Below are positions 34,698 to 46,699 of a DNA stretch of 64,000 nucleotides, in pieces. Source of the DNA: Sepioteuthis lessoniana. Its lineage: Eukaryota > Mollusca > Cephalopoda > Myopsida > Loliginidae. The first letter of the stretch is position 1. Each line of letters begins with the position of its first letter. Location of the stretch: NCBI GenBank assembly GCA_963585895.1, contig OY757911.1, positions 56,313,809 to 56,377,808 of the forward strand, in the 5' to 3' direction. Below the pieces are notes generated by a model. That model saw only the letters and a list, made by a program, of their open reading frames with translations. It was not told the origin of the DNA and made no database searches. The position numbers and the translations under genes are program-made.

Positions 34698-35340
34698 CCT
34701 AAAAATGGCATGACGATAAAAAAAATAGCAAGAAGCAGACGATATACCGCAGAATATATGACAAATACGCAGATGATCATGCACCTGTCGCAAATATATT
34801 TGAACACGTCAAGTCATTAACTGCATTGTCCGGAGCAAGCAGCGGAATGCATTAACCTCTATAAGAACGCAAAATGACTGTGTTTTAGACAAGAAAGAGC
34901 CAAATTAAGTAGCTAGACTGAATTTAGTAGAGCAGTTCATTTACCTCGGTAGTGCTTTCTCATCTACTGAAACGACGCGCACGTATGCTTACCGAAGACG
35001 TGAACTTCTATTTACAAGTTACCTTTCATATGGAAATCAAGTGTCAACGATAAAATAAAACGGGATTTCATCCAATAAGAGACGATAACGATATGCATGG
35101 AGAAAAATCTTTATAGGAACTACGCAAGAATGTTATGTGTTGTTTTGAACAAATCCTGGAAATAACATCCCACAAAATAGAAGTTTTACGGTCATTTATC
35201 TCTAATATGGCTCACCATCTAGATCAGACGAACGAGACATGCTACAGCTGAAGTAAAGAACTCATAAGTCATGTCCTCTAATAGACTCCTATACAGGGAC
35301 ACACTAGTGTTAGCCTAACATAACAACTTACAATAAACAT
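34698..35340 (+). mobile_element. LINE family A, 3' part after SINE insertion (decayed)
   Basis: NGMTIKKIARSRRYTAEY continues from before the SINE (ancestral NGFTLKKARSRRYPAET). Next come LTALSGASSGMH, SSSFTSVVLS (ancestral FTYLGSSVSSTE), and then scattered traces of the C-terminal region (for example LRKNVMCCFEQILEIT, DERDM). Dense stops. Spans roughly from the post-motif-B region to the C-terminus. Confidence 0.65.
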
Positions 35341-35460
35341 CAGTTCTCTGTGGTCACTCGATGTGGTCTAGGGACGAATAGTGAGACAGACTGATAGGCA
35401 GACAGACAGTCAAAGACACAGTCAGCTGGACTTGTTGATGATAATGACATAAAAATTATG

Positions 35461-35489
35461 CACACACACAGACACACACACACACACAG

Positions 35490-35531
<42 letters not shown>
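35461..35531. repeat. Compound (CA)n(TA)n microsatellite
   Basis: About 22 CA units with two CAGA breaks, then about 13 TA units. Confidence 0.95.
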
Positions 35532-35534
35532 TCT

Positions 35535-36555
35535 CACAGACATGGCTGTGAGTGTGAGTTAGTATGTTTGTTTGTCTGTGTGTGAGTGAAAGGATATGGA
35601 ATTTTGAAATGAATATAAAATGAAAGAATCAAAAAACTTGATGGAAAATAATAGAATAAAGAAATAAAATTAAAGACTAAAAAATGTTTTAAGTAAGACA
35701 TGAAAACATTGCAGTCGATAAAAGAAAAGCAAAACAGAGTGTTGGTAAAACTAAGGCAATTATGTTAATGTCAGAGAGTAAATGAATAAAGTATTTTCAA
35801 AGGAAAAATGAACACAAGAAAGAAAATGAGTTAACATTCAAAATAAATGCCAGTGAGATAATAGCAACACACAACAAACGACGAATCTTTTTCAAGCTGT
35901 CTGTTAACTAACAAAGACATTGTGAGTTCAATAAAAAGAAACCAGGATAAATATTAATTGCGAAATTCATCAAAGTTTATAAGAATCATACTTGGTCGAC
36001 GTCGGATACTTATAAATGATCGATTATTCGATTTACACAGACGTTTCACCGTATTTCTGTATATATCAAGAGTCCAGAAATGGTTTATCAGAGAATAGAA
36101 CTGAAATAGATTGTGTTATTAATCAGTGATCTTTAATCCAACAATATTGAATATGCGAATCATTATTCATATCATAATTACCCAGAGGATAGCTAAAATG
36201 TCAAGATTGAACACTGCACGTACATGCCTGCGTACACTAAAATACTTTTACACATAAACACACCCCCACACACACACACACACACATGTAGAAATACAAA
36301 GAATAAAGCATTGTTTTCCAAAATCCTTAACCCATTTCCAACATAGTGTCACGTACATTTAGAAGCATTCGGCGTAATGGCTATCATCCAAGAAAATCGA
36401 CCTGGTGACCTTATTTCATATACTGAACGAGACTGTTTTCGATAATATCGTTCAGAAAAGCGAGCATATAATTGTTTCCCCTCCCAATTTTGGATGGCTG
36501 TTTTTTTTTGGGGTTTTTTTGTTTTTTTGTTTTTTTTCTTTTCGTTTTTCAATAA
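35535..36555. other. Anonymous DNA, no gene seen
   Basis: Purine-rich 35,580-35,960. A short CA tract lies at 36,262-36,286 and a T/G homopolymer-rich stretch at 36,499-36,549. No coding signal. Confidence 0.4.
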
Positions 36556-36557
36556 TG

Positions 36558-36672
36558 ATTAGGCAACAAGTCTAAGAGTATGAAAACTCTGATTTCAAAC
36601 CAGCTATACTTCACTAAATAATCGATTTGGTCGCACATCCTCCCCGTTGCAGAGGAGTGGGGTGAATAAATT
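36558..36672 (+). repeat. SINE family 1, 3' half
   Basis: GATTAGGCAACAAGTCTAAG, GTATGAAAACTCTGATTTCA, AACCAGCTATACTTC, GGTCGCACATCCTCC and GGAGTGGGGTGAATAAA line up with the 3' half of family 1. Confidence 0.65.
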
Positions 36673-36679
36673 ATATATT

Positions 36680-37262
36680 TCTTTTCCAACATGAATGATC
36701 CCCAGCTGTCTAGTATAAAACCAAAAGAGAGTGGCCAAAGATTATATGCTGACACTAATGTTTTGAGTTCGGGTAGTGGACAGACGTACTCGTTGGGTAT
36801 TTTAGGAAATTGTCAATTAGTCACTGAAAAATAAATTACTAAATTTCGAAGTTAAGAAAAATCGCCAACTCCATGTGAGGGAAAGATGAACTAAACTTCT
36901 TCCATCGACATTGTAAAACCACTCTATGTATTGTAATACTCTCGTTACCGGTTTGGGAAAATGTTAGATTCTTTGTAACCACGAGGCTGACTTTTCTTCC
37001 TAATATAAAAGAACAAACAATTTTTACAGCTGATATATATATGCATGTATACTGTTTTTTTTTCTTTTCTTTTTCTTCTTTTTTTACTTAGAGTATAGGT
37101 TGTTGGAGAACTCATTGTTGGTTTTGCTACCATCCCTGTGCATGCCTAATTTTCGACTGCATATTAGAGACCACTTTTTGAAATATATATATTTTTTTTT
37201 TTTTCTTTTCAACAAAGAAAACATTTTCTCACGAATGATAGAGCAGAAGTCCCCGTCAAATA
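36680..37262. other. Anonymous DNA, no gene seen
   Basis: Two oligo-T stretches (37,054-37,086; 37,191-37,203). No gene. Confidence 0.4.
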
Positions 37263-37266
37263 ATGA

Positions 37267-37466
37267 CTGTTGTTTGAGTGCAGCTTCCAAAGACAGCGAG
37301 TTTGAAACCTAGTTTCGCGATTACGTAAACATTTGTACTAATATACGTACTTAGGAAAGAAATGAACTTCAACTACATAAGTATCACTGCTGTTTATCTG
37401 TAGATAATGCTTTTGCTTTAAATAACCCACAAAACTCAATAAGTCTTTAAACAAAGAAACTAAATG
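37267..37466 (+). repeat. SINE family 2, diverged
   Basis: GCGAGTTTGAAACCTAGTTT, CGCGATTACG, AGGAAAGAAATGAACTTCAA, ATGCTTTTGCTTTAAATAAC, TCAATAAGTCTTTAAACAAA and GAAACTAAATG match the order of family-2 parts. Confidence 0.7.
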
Positions 37467-37800
37467 AAATGAATAATGCACCCGATTAGGGCTTCAAAAG
37501 TGAGTAATTAAAATGAGGTATTTCTAACAACAAGATTACATAGAAGAGTAACAATTATCCGTGAAATCCATAATATCTAAATGACGTTTCACAAATTCAT
37601 TGAAATTATGATTTAGAAGTTGGAGAATTTTTTTTTAATAGCGCATCATCCTCGTTATTGCAACAAGTCTGTTGTGACCACTGTCGATGATACTTTTCTA
37701 CAACGTGCCCGCTTTTTTTCCATTACACCAATGTAACATATACATACCTGTAAAATGTTCAGATGCATGGAAATACCGAAAAACACAGACGACTTTCTTT
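37467..37800. other. Anonymous AT-rich DNA, no gene seen
   Basis: No recognised signal. Confidence 0.4.
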
Positions 37801-37802
37801 AG

Positions 37803-38225
37803 TTCAGGTACGAAACGTTTATAAAGTTTTTTTTACTTTAATTTTTCGACACGAGGATAGAGAGACACAATTTTTACTATGCTGACTGTTTCAACATCGT
37901 TCTTCAGTCAACCCCAACTGAACTCTCGGCCCAGAGTCAGAATCTCAACTCGCTGACCCAACAAACGCACGCACATCCCGTAGGCCACAAACTGGACTCG
38001 CCTTGCCCAGCTTCAAATCTCAACTAAATTCCTTTTTTTCAAAATCGCGAAGAAACCCAACCCATTGCTTCCGGGCATGACGTCATTGGCACCCCAGTCG
38101 CATTTATATCTGGGGTTTTTATTATGACATTTGTGATTGTCATATCCTCCGCGCGCGAGCGTGAACTGGACTCAATGTGTGCACCTTCACGTGCACTAAG
38201 CCGAATAGTTCTAAGCCTTACCAAA
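37803..38225 (+). repeat. Unclassified CpG-rich dispersed repeat, copy 1
   Basis: Begins CAGGTACGAAACG and contains GAGAGACACAATTTTTACTA, TCAAATCTCAAC and CTTCCGGGCATGACGTCATT (TGACGTCA at 38,078-38,085). It also has ATGACATTTGTGATTGTCAT, TCCGCGCGCG, ACTGGACTCAATGTGTGCAC and CTAAGCCGAATAGTTCTAAG. The same words in the same order occur at 61,108-61,500. GC- and CpG-rich compared with its flanks. The class is unknown; a solo LTR or promoter-bearing 5' region of a retroelement is plausible. Confidence 0.65.
38078..38085. promoter_or_regulatory. TGACGTCA palindrome (CRE-type site)
   Basis: A perfect 8-bp CREB/ATF consensus palindrome, also present at the equivalent place in the second repeat copy (61,340-61,347). 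Confidence 0.5.
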
Positions 38226-39120
38226 ACGAATGATAAGATATAACCAACGAAAAATGATAATATATAAAAAAAAGTCCTTCCGCAATTATATAAAGTTTCT
38301 AAAGATTTATATGCTGAAGTCTATTACTCTTGATAGGTCTGACTAATTATCTCACCTTTTTTTCGACATTGTAATTATTATAATAACTTATTTACTCACT
38401 CTTGCTGTACCAGGAATACGTTTACGGAGTTTCACCATTCACTGTTTCTTGTGTAACAATATTTTCAATTAAGTAAATATTCCACAGAATAAATAACGCA
38501 AATTAAATGATCATTATAAATCTTTAATTACTTATTGTTAGATAATTTATCATACTGTGATGTACAAATCTAGAAAAAGAAAAAAAAATTGAATCTTTGT
38601 GATTATTTTTGTATTAATATTTCTATGTTAATAATTAAGCAATTGTATTTTCTTATTTGCCGAGAGATAATGTATTAATAAGTTAAGAATTGCAGAAAAC
38701 CTGTTGTACATATAATGAGCGTGAAATCATAAGAATAATCACAGAATGGTGGGGAAAAAAGTTATGCAACTTAATAAGATTGATTATTGACTACGTTTAA
38801 TGCAATGGTAAAGGTTTCTACATCATTTCAAGCATTATTTCGATATACTGCAGATTGAATCGAATATAGCCAGTATTAAAAGTCAAATATGCAGTCATTT
38901 TCATCAAATATTAGAATTATATTATATTAGATTATTTATAAAAGATATTTGTCCATATTTCATATGGGTTGTAAGATTGTTATTATGAAAATAAAGGACT
39001 TTTATTAAAGCTAAAAATAATTATTTATATGTACTACACATCTTACACATGAGTTTCAAAATTGTCATGATTAAAAATAAAATGTTAATACCTTTAACAA
39101 CCAAAGTTGAGGATTATTGA
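38226..39120. other. Anonymous very AT-rich DNA, no gene seen
   Basis: No recognised signal. Confidence 0.4.
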
Positions 39121-39126
39121 TTAATT

Positions 39127-39444
39127 CACTTTAGCGACATATCAACTCGTTTGGCGTTATTTAATGCCTAGATGTTGGCGGATTGCCTACTTTGTGCATT
39201 CAAATTTTCATTTTGGTATATTTATTAGGTCTTTTCTTTCCTTTTTGCCCACGATAACGCGGTATACGATTTCGAATTCTTGTTGCGCTATTACATGCAT
39301 TTAGGACAAACATCTTTCAGAAACTTACCATTTCCTTTATCACAACAGCTAAGGATTGAATAAATCTACTACTGTTCTTCTGAAAGGATAGATTTTGCAT
39401 TAAATAAACCACGAATGTCGATAAGATATTAAACAGAAATAAGA
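39127..39444. repeat. Two SINE family 2 pieces: reverse fragment then forward copy
   Basis: 39,127-39,170 (minus) carries the tail (GACATATCAACTCGTTTGGC, TTATTTAATGCC). 39,250-39,444 (plus) carries ATTTCGAATTCTTGTTGCGC, TATTACATGCATTTAGGACA, the poorly kept core, ACTACTGTTCTTCTGAAAGG, TTTTGCATTAAATAAACCAC and CGATAAGATATTAAACAGAA. Confidence 0.7.
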
Positions 39445-39794
39445 TAAATAAAAATAATTACGTTTTTCCTTTACCGTATTTACTGAAATTATACTATTTG
39501 TAAAAAGTAGAAATGAAAAATTATTTTTGACTGTTTTCTGATGTCTACCGTAAGATATCTAAGTTACTTTCTACTTATAATTTATCATATTTCTTTTCTT
39601 AACCTACTGTTTTAATACTTTCTGCGTTACACACTTAGGTTCCGAAAAGAATTGTATTTTCTTTACTGGTATTTCTTTTGCTTTTTTATAATTAAATACT
39701 TTCTATATTTCTATAATATTCATTGTCCTCATCACTTTATTTTTCTATTTTATTTTTTAATTTTCTATTCTATTTAAGCCATTATGTTGTTTTG

Positions 39795-39795
<1 letters not shown>

Positions 39796-39868
<73 letters not shown>
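39796..39868. repeat. (TA)n microsatellite
   Basis: About 36 TA units. The flanking 39,445-39,795 and 39,870-40,540 are AT-rich with no gene seen. Confidence 0.95.
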
Positions 39869-39871
<3 letters not shown>

Positions 39872-40535
39872 CTAATTCATGATTTCTAAATTTTCTTCAC
39901 ATTTTCTTTTCTTTAATTCATTTTCATTTCAAATTTATAATCTCTGCCTCCCGAAAAAACATTATAATTCTTTATTTTCCTTTTGACTCAGAACGTAGAA
40001 TGCACAACACCGAGTGATAATCAAATAAGATATCTTTGACGGACTTCAATCGTATACTGTTAAATTGTTCATTCCAATATAAGTACCGTCTAAATAATTC
40101 AAATTCAGTCTTCAAGATATTGCAAGTATATATATATATATATAAAAGAAAAGATGACATAAGATGAAAGAAACATTCATTATTGCCATTAAGAAAAAAA
40201 AACAGCACAACATATAGAACGAGAATTATCTTTTTTTTTTTACCCAAATCATATTGAATCCAAAATAAAGATAAGAAAAGAGAAATAAATGAGTCATTAA
40301 TTCGAGAGAAAGTAGAATTTTTTAAAAAAGCAGATATTACCTTATCAGAATTAGAGAAAATTATACTTCATATGTTTATGAGAGAAATACCTATTGAAAT
40401 ATTAACTTATTTTGTCTATACATATAAGAACAGTGATTATCGAAGTAAATTTGTTGAAAATCACCCCTTCTAACAATAAAGAAATAGGCATTATTCGATC
40501 ATATTCAAAAACATGCTCAGACACACGCACTTAAG

Positions 40536-40539
<4 letters not shown>

Positions 40540-40573
<34 letters not shown>

Positions 40574-40666
40574 GATAGATACATATGGATATACACGTAC
40601 CCATACATATAGATGTGTGAATAAACACAGATACACACACTCACATTCAAATACACACACACACAT

Positions 40667-40710
<44 letters not shown>

Positions 40711-40711
40711 G
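40540..40711. repeat. Cluster of two compound (CA)n(TA)n microsatellites
   Basis: CA then TA at 40,536-40,573, GATA/TACA variants between, then CA then TA again at 40,646-40,711. Confidence 0.9.
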
Positions 40712-40729
40712 TATTTTTTTTTTTTCATC

Positions 40730-40870
40730 ATCCAACGTGTGAAAGCACGTGCGATACCCTAGCCTCATCAGCCGCCAACCAGGGTAATAACACAGTTTCG
40801 GTCGCTCAAGGCGGTACTGCCACTCCTGGCGCTACCGAGCAGCTTTTGCCACCGGATAGGGTATTTAAAA
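40730..40870. other. GC-rich pocket of unknown nature
   Basis: About 130 bp (CGTGTGAAAGCACGTGCGAT, CCTCATCAGCCGCCAACCAG, GGTCGCTCAAGGCGGTACTG, CGAGCAGCTTTTGCCACCGG) stand out from AT-rich flanks. No frame, tRNA box or repeat family recognised. Possibly part of an unlisted repeat. Confidence 0.4.
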
Positions 40871-40874
40871 GAAA

Positions 40875-41540
40875 TATATATCTATGTACACACAAGATCA
40901 ACTAAAAGCGGACATTACATTAGACGTTCGTTCATCTTCATTTTTGTTTAGTTTGTGATTTAACAAAGCGTTTACTTACGGCCGTTGATGTCATAGCAAC
41001 CGTTTCTTGATTTTGCGTAATTACACGAGAAAGGTGGTTCCACGTGTATAACATTCGTGTTGAAATCCTTTCTATATCCGTTATCTATTCAGTTCGCTTT
41101 CCTTCATTTATGCGTTACTACCCAAAAGCACTCGAGACAAACGTCTTATATAATTCTGCTGAAAGATTTTTTTTTGTTTATCAATAGGCCCTCAAGATGG
41201 GTGGGGAGTAAAAAGAAAGCTCCTGGTCTAAGTTTGTCCAGGTAGCTATCTGATTACCCTTGGGCCACTAAATTCTTGGCTTGCAAGAAATGTCTCCAGG
41301 ACGCTGATGGTGAGCAATGGGCTCGTAAATACTGTGGGGGTAAACCTGATTCATAGGCCCATCATTCGATTTACATTCTCCGGCAGGAGAATTACGTTGT
41401 TCATGTAGTGAAATTGAAGCAAGAATAAAACTACATTTCCATTTTCCTGAATATTGTATATTTACCAAATGATACTTAAATAAAAGCGAAAAAGTTTAGT
41501 TAATTTTACAGTGTGTTTTTATATATATCTGTATAGTTAT
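40875..41540. other. Anonymous DNA, no supported gene
   Basis: 41,180-41,400 is GC-richer. A 66-codon minus frame (41,268-41,468) has no recognisable product. The minus strand also has GTAAGT at 40,972-40,977 after an open stretch (...SCNYAKSRNGCYDING) back to about 41,080, but no convincing acceptor. Confidence 0.3.
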
Positions 41541-41554
41541 CAACTGACAGATGT

Positions 41555-41674
41555 GATTCGTTCTATCTGAACTCATCTGTGTGGCTAGACAGTAGTTTTC
41601 CGTAGCTGGGATCGAAACCCTGTTGAATCAAACGCCAAGCCAAAGCCTCTAACCATTCAGCCAAGAGGAGCCAC
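41555..41674 (-). repeat. tRNA-like SINE head, third family
   Basis: On the minus strand TGGCTCCTCTTGGCTGAATG GTTAGAGGC supplies an A box (TGGCTGAATGG) and AGGGTTTCGATCCCAGC a B box with one extra T, about 35 bp downstream. This is the layout of a tRNA-derived RNA polymerase III promoter. The rest does not fold as a clean tRNA by eye, and the next 60 bp (TACTGTCTAGCCACACAGAT) looks SINE-like. Not related to families 1 and 2 in its core. Confidence 0.6.
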
Positions 41675-41685
41675 TAGCTACGAAG

Positions 41686-42157
<472 letters not shown>

Positions 42158-42159
42158 CA

Positions 42160-42765
42160 TCTATAAATAAACATATTTCATACAGTTGTAGTAGGCTCAA
42201 CAAATTTAAAGGAAAAATGGCGATAATCTGAATTTCGAATAAAAATTCTAAAATATACTCTTAAAATAAATAAGTTATCATAAACATTTCATCTGTTTTT
42301 TTTTCATGGTGACTTATATACCAATAATAGGATATTTATTTATTTAATATTTGGACATGTGTTTTATGTGCAATTTCTGTGTTGAATTTGTATGCTTTTT
42401 CATTGTAAAATCCAACTAAACATGAAGCAACCTAAGTGCTTTTCCAATACACACTGAACATTTTATATTCAGGAAAAAAGTATCTTATAATTGTTTCTAA
42501 TATGTTTTAGTTTTCTTATCTCAATTGTTAGTATAGCAGAAAATAAAAGTCAATATTATAGAAAATAATTTGAGATAATTATTTGTCTTTACTCTTTTCA
42601 CAAACTTTTGAATAGCAATGTATTATTACCAGAAATAGAGATAAACTATTGCTGAAAATTAAACTTTTTTGATCGTTTAAAGTTATTATATTGATTATTA
42701 TAAAAAAAAATGTAGCTGTTATTAAATTCTGGATGAAACGGTTTAGGGATATGAATGTAATTTTG
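42160..42765. other. Anonymous AT-rich DNA, no gene seen
   Basis: No recognised signal. Confidence 0.4.
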
Positions 42766-42769
42766 GTTC

Positions 42770-42975
42770 GGTTTGGTTTGCTTTTGTTTTGTGTTTAATG
42801 TCACCTTCGAATGATATTTAATACCAAACCCATCCTTGTAGAAGAACACTAGTTTTACTATTTAAGAAAAAGCTGGGGGTATACTAGGATTCATAACGTT
42901 TTAAGCATACTAATCCAAAATGAACATCATAGCGCTAACAGAGTTCAAACACGCTTACTACGATGTCACAGCAAA
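42770..42975 (-). repeat. SINE family 2, diverged
   Basis: The minus strand reads head/B-box (GCGTGTTTGAACTCTGTTAG), CGCTATGATG, core traces (AACGTTATGAATCCTAG, CCCCCAGCTTTTTC), TTTGGTATTAAATATCATTC and the tail. Orientation opposite to 39,250. Confidence 0.6.
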
Positions 42976-42979
42976 TAGG

Positions 42980-43857
<878 letters not shown>

Positions 43858-44177
43858 ATCGTAATATTCTTTAGACTCGCTGTGTCACACATTTTAATTG
43901 GATATAAAAAGTAGTCGGGGCAAAGCTGTATGTTTCCAAGCAACTTTAAAATTTTCCTTGTATAACACCATGCTCATGTTAGAGGGGCTGCGTAAATACG
44001 TTTTGACTTTTTTATTTGTTAATATTAGTCTATCGTTGATTGTTTTTTTTCTTCTCATCAATAGACTCCACCATTCGAGAAGAGTAGCAGTAATTTCATG
44101 GTTGAACTATTTGACCCTGGCCGTTGACTTTTGAAGTTTGTCTTCCCAGCATCCTATCTATTCAATTAAATAAAATG

Positions 44178-44325
44178 ATATTTTTGCCAAACAATGGTTA
44201 TACCAATACTACTCTATGGGCGCACTGAAAGGACGCTGACAAAACGTTTAAAGAAAAAGCTTGATGGGACCTCAGCAAAAATGCAATGAGTCATATTGAA
44301 CAAATCTTGGAAGTAGTAGGACTAT
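44178..44325 (+). mobile_element. LINE family A fragment
   Basis: A one-frame reading gives VIPILLYGRTERTLTKRLK, then KKLDGTSAKMQ, a stop, and VILNKSWK. This is the same region as the 45,454-45,894 frame, in the opposite orientation. Confidence 0.75.
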
Positions 44326-44648
44326 CAATATAGCTTGTCTTTAAAAAAATGTATGCAGGCATGTTTGCTTCTCAAATATTGTTAAACATTATGGAATTGA
44401 AGTAAATCGTTAGCAGAATATTCTTATAATGTAGTTTTATTTTAACTATAGCTAGGTTTGTAATGGCTGGAAGAGGTGTCATAGTAAAATACCATAGGGC
44501 GTTCAAAGAACTAATTTCAAAAACCAATTTGCCTGCTGAACAGAAGCAAGCCCAGCAGTAGTATAGGTAGCATTTAATATATATTCCATTTCTCATTTTA
44601 CTATAATCGACACTTCTGAAACAATTCAAGCCAAGACAAATGTACGAA

Positions 44649-44651
<3 letters not shown>

Positions 44652-44727
<76 letters not shown>
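44652..44727. repeat. (TA)n microsatellite
   Basis: About 38 TA units, 8 bp longer than its counterpart at 52,695. Confidence 0.95.
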
Positions 44728-44729
<2 letters not shown>

Positions 44730-45228
44730 CAATGATCGACTCCCTGGACTATATCTCTACTATCCGTACCCTATTTCTTTTACTTGATTGAAAACGCCTT
44801 CTTTCAATTCCCACCTCTCAGCTTTTGCAATATTTTTCTCCGAACAATACTCTGTTTCATGCTACCAACAGAGAAATTTAGTCCAGATCCAATACCACCG
44901 ATTCCATCAGCCAAACTCAGGCCTAATTTCACTTGGATTAGGTTTTTCCTATATTATCTCCGCTATTGTGGCCGACAACAGCTCCAGGCACAAGCGGCAT
45001 ATTTTAGCGTGCACCATTTTCCTTTTGTGTCGACTATATTTACTAAATGAATACTAAACAATTTTCTCTCGATTCAGAATCGTTATTGCGCGTCTTTCCA
45101 TGCGAAAATATACTTTAATACTTAGATAAACGAATATTAAAAGAATGAAAAAAAAACGTATAATCTTCATAAAGTTATATAAAAGCATATTACGTGAACT
45201 AATAATCACTACCTGCGGCTAAAACTAG

Positions 45229-45229
<1 letters not shown>

Positions 45230-45287
<58 letters not shown>
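45230..45287. repeat. (TA)n microsatellite
   Basis: About 29 TA units, 10 bp longer than its counterpart at 53,264. Confidence 0.95.
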
Positions 45288-45289
<2 letters not shown>

Positions 45290-45290
<1 letters not shown>

Positions 45291-45430
45291 AGGAAATCCT
45301 CACGGCGTAATGGTTCATATATGGGATTTGACATCGTAGAAAGTGAGTTTGGAGAACATATACGCTATCATGTTTGTTTTCAGGTTAAAACTCTTGGAAA
45401 ACCAAGAAATGACTCATCCATCCCAGCTAT
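45290..45430 (+). repeat. SINE family 2, 5' part, interrupted by a LINE
   Basis: Head AAATCCTCACGGCGTAATGG (A-box-like), AAAGTGAGTTTGGAGAAC, GCTATCATGTTTGTTTTCAG, ACTCTTGGAAAACCAAGAAA and CCCAGCTATGTGTCATC (core). It stops where the GAT-rich LINE tail begins and resumes at about 46,003. Confidence 0.8.
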
Positions 45431-46002
45431 GTGTCATCTTATCATCATCATCATCATATCGTGCTGGCAGCACGGATATCCCTGACCCTCTCTCGCCACT
45501 CCTTCCTATCGTTCATAGCCCTAGGTAGGTCTTCAGGACAACAACCTGTATCCTCACATAGCTGCTGAATGTACGTTCGTGCTGGTCGTCCTGCTTTTGC
45601 GCGGCCGTGTGTGGGGATCCATAAGAGTACATCTCTTATGAGTTCATCTCTGCTTCTCCAGCAATGTCCTGCATGTCTGGTTCGCCTAACTTGAATAGAT
45701 TTCGTGATAGGGGGCAGGTGGCCGTACAGTTGGTGTCTTGTGGGGTGTTGCTGCCAGGACTTGTTGAGGATTGCACGCAGCATTCTTGTGTAATTGCCAT
45801 CTAGTTTCTTCTCCAGCCGTTTTGTTAGCGTCCATGTAGTGCATCCATATAGCAGTATCGATGTGACCGCTGCCTGGAAGAAACTGCGTTTCATTTTATC
45901 GGTTAGGTCTGATTTCCATATAGTCGATAGCCTATTGATAGCTGTCCATGCTTTCGTTAACCTCGTTTCGATGTCCTTTTCGGTTGATTCGACGCTGCTC
46001 CC
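45431..46002 (-). mobile_element. LINE family A 3' end with 146-codon open frame, nested in a SINE
   Basis: The minus-strand frame 45,894-45,454 is unbroken: it starts MKRSFFQAAVTSILLYGCTT, then GNYTRMLRAILNKSWQQHPT, LPPITKSIQVRRTRHAGHCW, GRAKAGRPARTYIQQLCEDT, and ends ERVRDIRAASTI. Homology extends upstream to about 46,002 (SVESTEKDIETRLTKAWTAI). This is the region after the RT catalytic domain, so no enzyme activity is expected. The stop codon TGA lies in the (GAT)n tail itself (about 45,436-45,454). 5' truncation at 46,002 is typical of target-primed reverse transcription. The long open frame and lack of decay mark it as the youngest LINE copy here. Confidence 0.92.
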
Positions 46003-46076
46003 AACTATTCTTCTACAAATATATCTTAGACATTATAATCTTTTGAAAGTTTACATTAAAGAAAGAAATCAAACAA
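46003..46076 (+). repeat. SINE family 2, 3' part, after LINE insertion
   Basis: ACTATTCTTCTAC, CTTAGACATTATAATC, TTTGAAAGTTTACATTAAAG and AAAGAAATCAAACAAAAAC continue the family-2 order (ACTGTTCTTCTAG, GGCATTAAATAACC, CATTAAACAAAGAAACCAA). Confidence 0.7.
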
Positions 46077-46164
46077 AAACATATTGATGAAGTGAATTAT
46101 TCAATAAATTAACTATTCAAATTTCATCTTTGCGCAATTCAAAGTTTGAATTATCCTTGATATA

Positions 46165-46280
46165 AACACTAGCCAAGGTTCAAGAACCCCACCTTCTTTA
46201 CTATTTACTTCTTTAGTATTCATACTTTTCCTAATGCCTTAAACAATGAAAATTATATTCTGATTCTAAGGTTGCAACGA
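46165..46280 (-). repeat. SINE family 1 core remnant
   Basis: AGCCAAGGTTCAAGAACCCC, TTTACTATTTACTTC, CATACTTTTCCTAATGCCTT: the reverse complement of the family-1 core region, much altered. Confidence 0.45.
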
Positions 46281-46363
46281 CCGAGCGAGGGTTCTAAAAG
46301 GTAAAACTCTCTTATGAACATGGTTTTGTTCTGTTTCTGAATTATAAATGCTATAATCCCAAA

Positions 46364-46690
46364 TCAAACTCCTTTTCCATTTTCTATCATGGGACATATC
46401 ACCAATATCAGCCCGAGCGAATCCGGTTTTGTTTTTATTTCTTGATCCGCATTTTTAACATATTCACAAAAAAGACATTTATATAGTGTAGGATCATGTC
46501 CGCAGATGTTGAATCCTGGGCCAGATCCACCATGAACATCTATGTTTAACGCCCCACTATTTTTCTCCTGCATTATCATAGTTGAATATACTTTTAAAAT
46601 TGACTTAATTTCAGATTTAGAAGTTGCACTCAAAATATATCTCCATGGATATTCATTGATTTTTTTGAAGCGACACCAAAGAATTAAAAA
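46364..46690 (-). CDS. Unrecognised open frame, about 109 codons
   Basis: The minus strand stays open from 46,690 to TGA at 46,364. It reads CRFKKINEYPWRYILSAT near the start, then MIMQEKNSGALNIDVHGG, GPGFNICGHDPTLYKCLFCE and a final NGKGV. There is no clear initiator; the first ATG is at about 46,580. Four cysteines and a histidine around CGHDPTLYKCLFC could suggest a metal-binding loop, but I know no family with this text. An acceptor-like AACTATGATAATGCAG ends near 46,569, where GC content rises. It may be an exon, a pseudogene or an unlisted transposon protein. The identical frame at 54,390-54,716 is the duplicate of the same locus. Confidence 0.33.
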   Translation of the reverse strand, partial: FLILWCRFKKINEYPWRYILSATSKSEIKSILKVYSTMIMQEKNSGALNIDVHGGSGPGFNICGHDPTLYKCLFCEYVKNADQEIKTKPDSLGLILVICPMIENGKGV

Positions 46691-46699
46691 TTAGTTTAT

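Noticed and set aside
45454-45894. 146-codon frame as a host gene
   Set aside because: It is the C-terminal part of a LINE family present in decayed form at 2,970, 26,160, 33,885 and 44,178, with a 5' truncation and a microsatellite tail.
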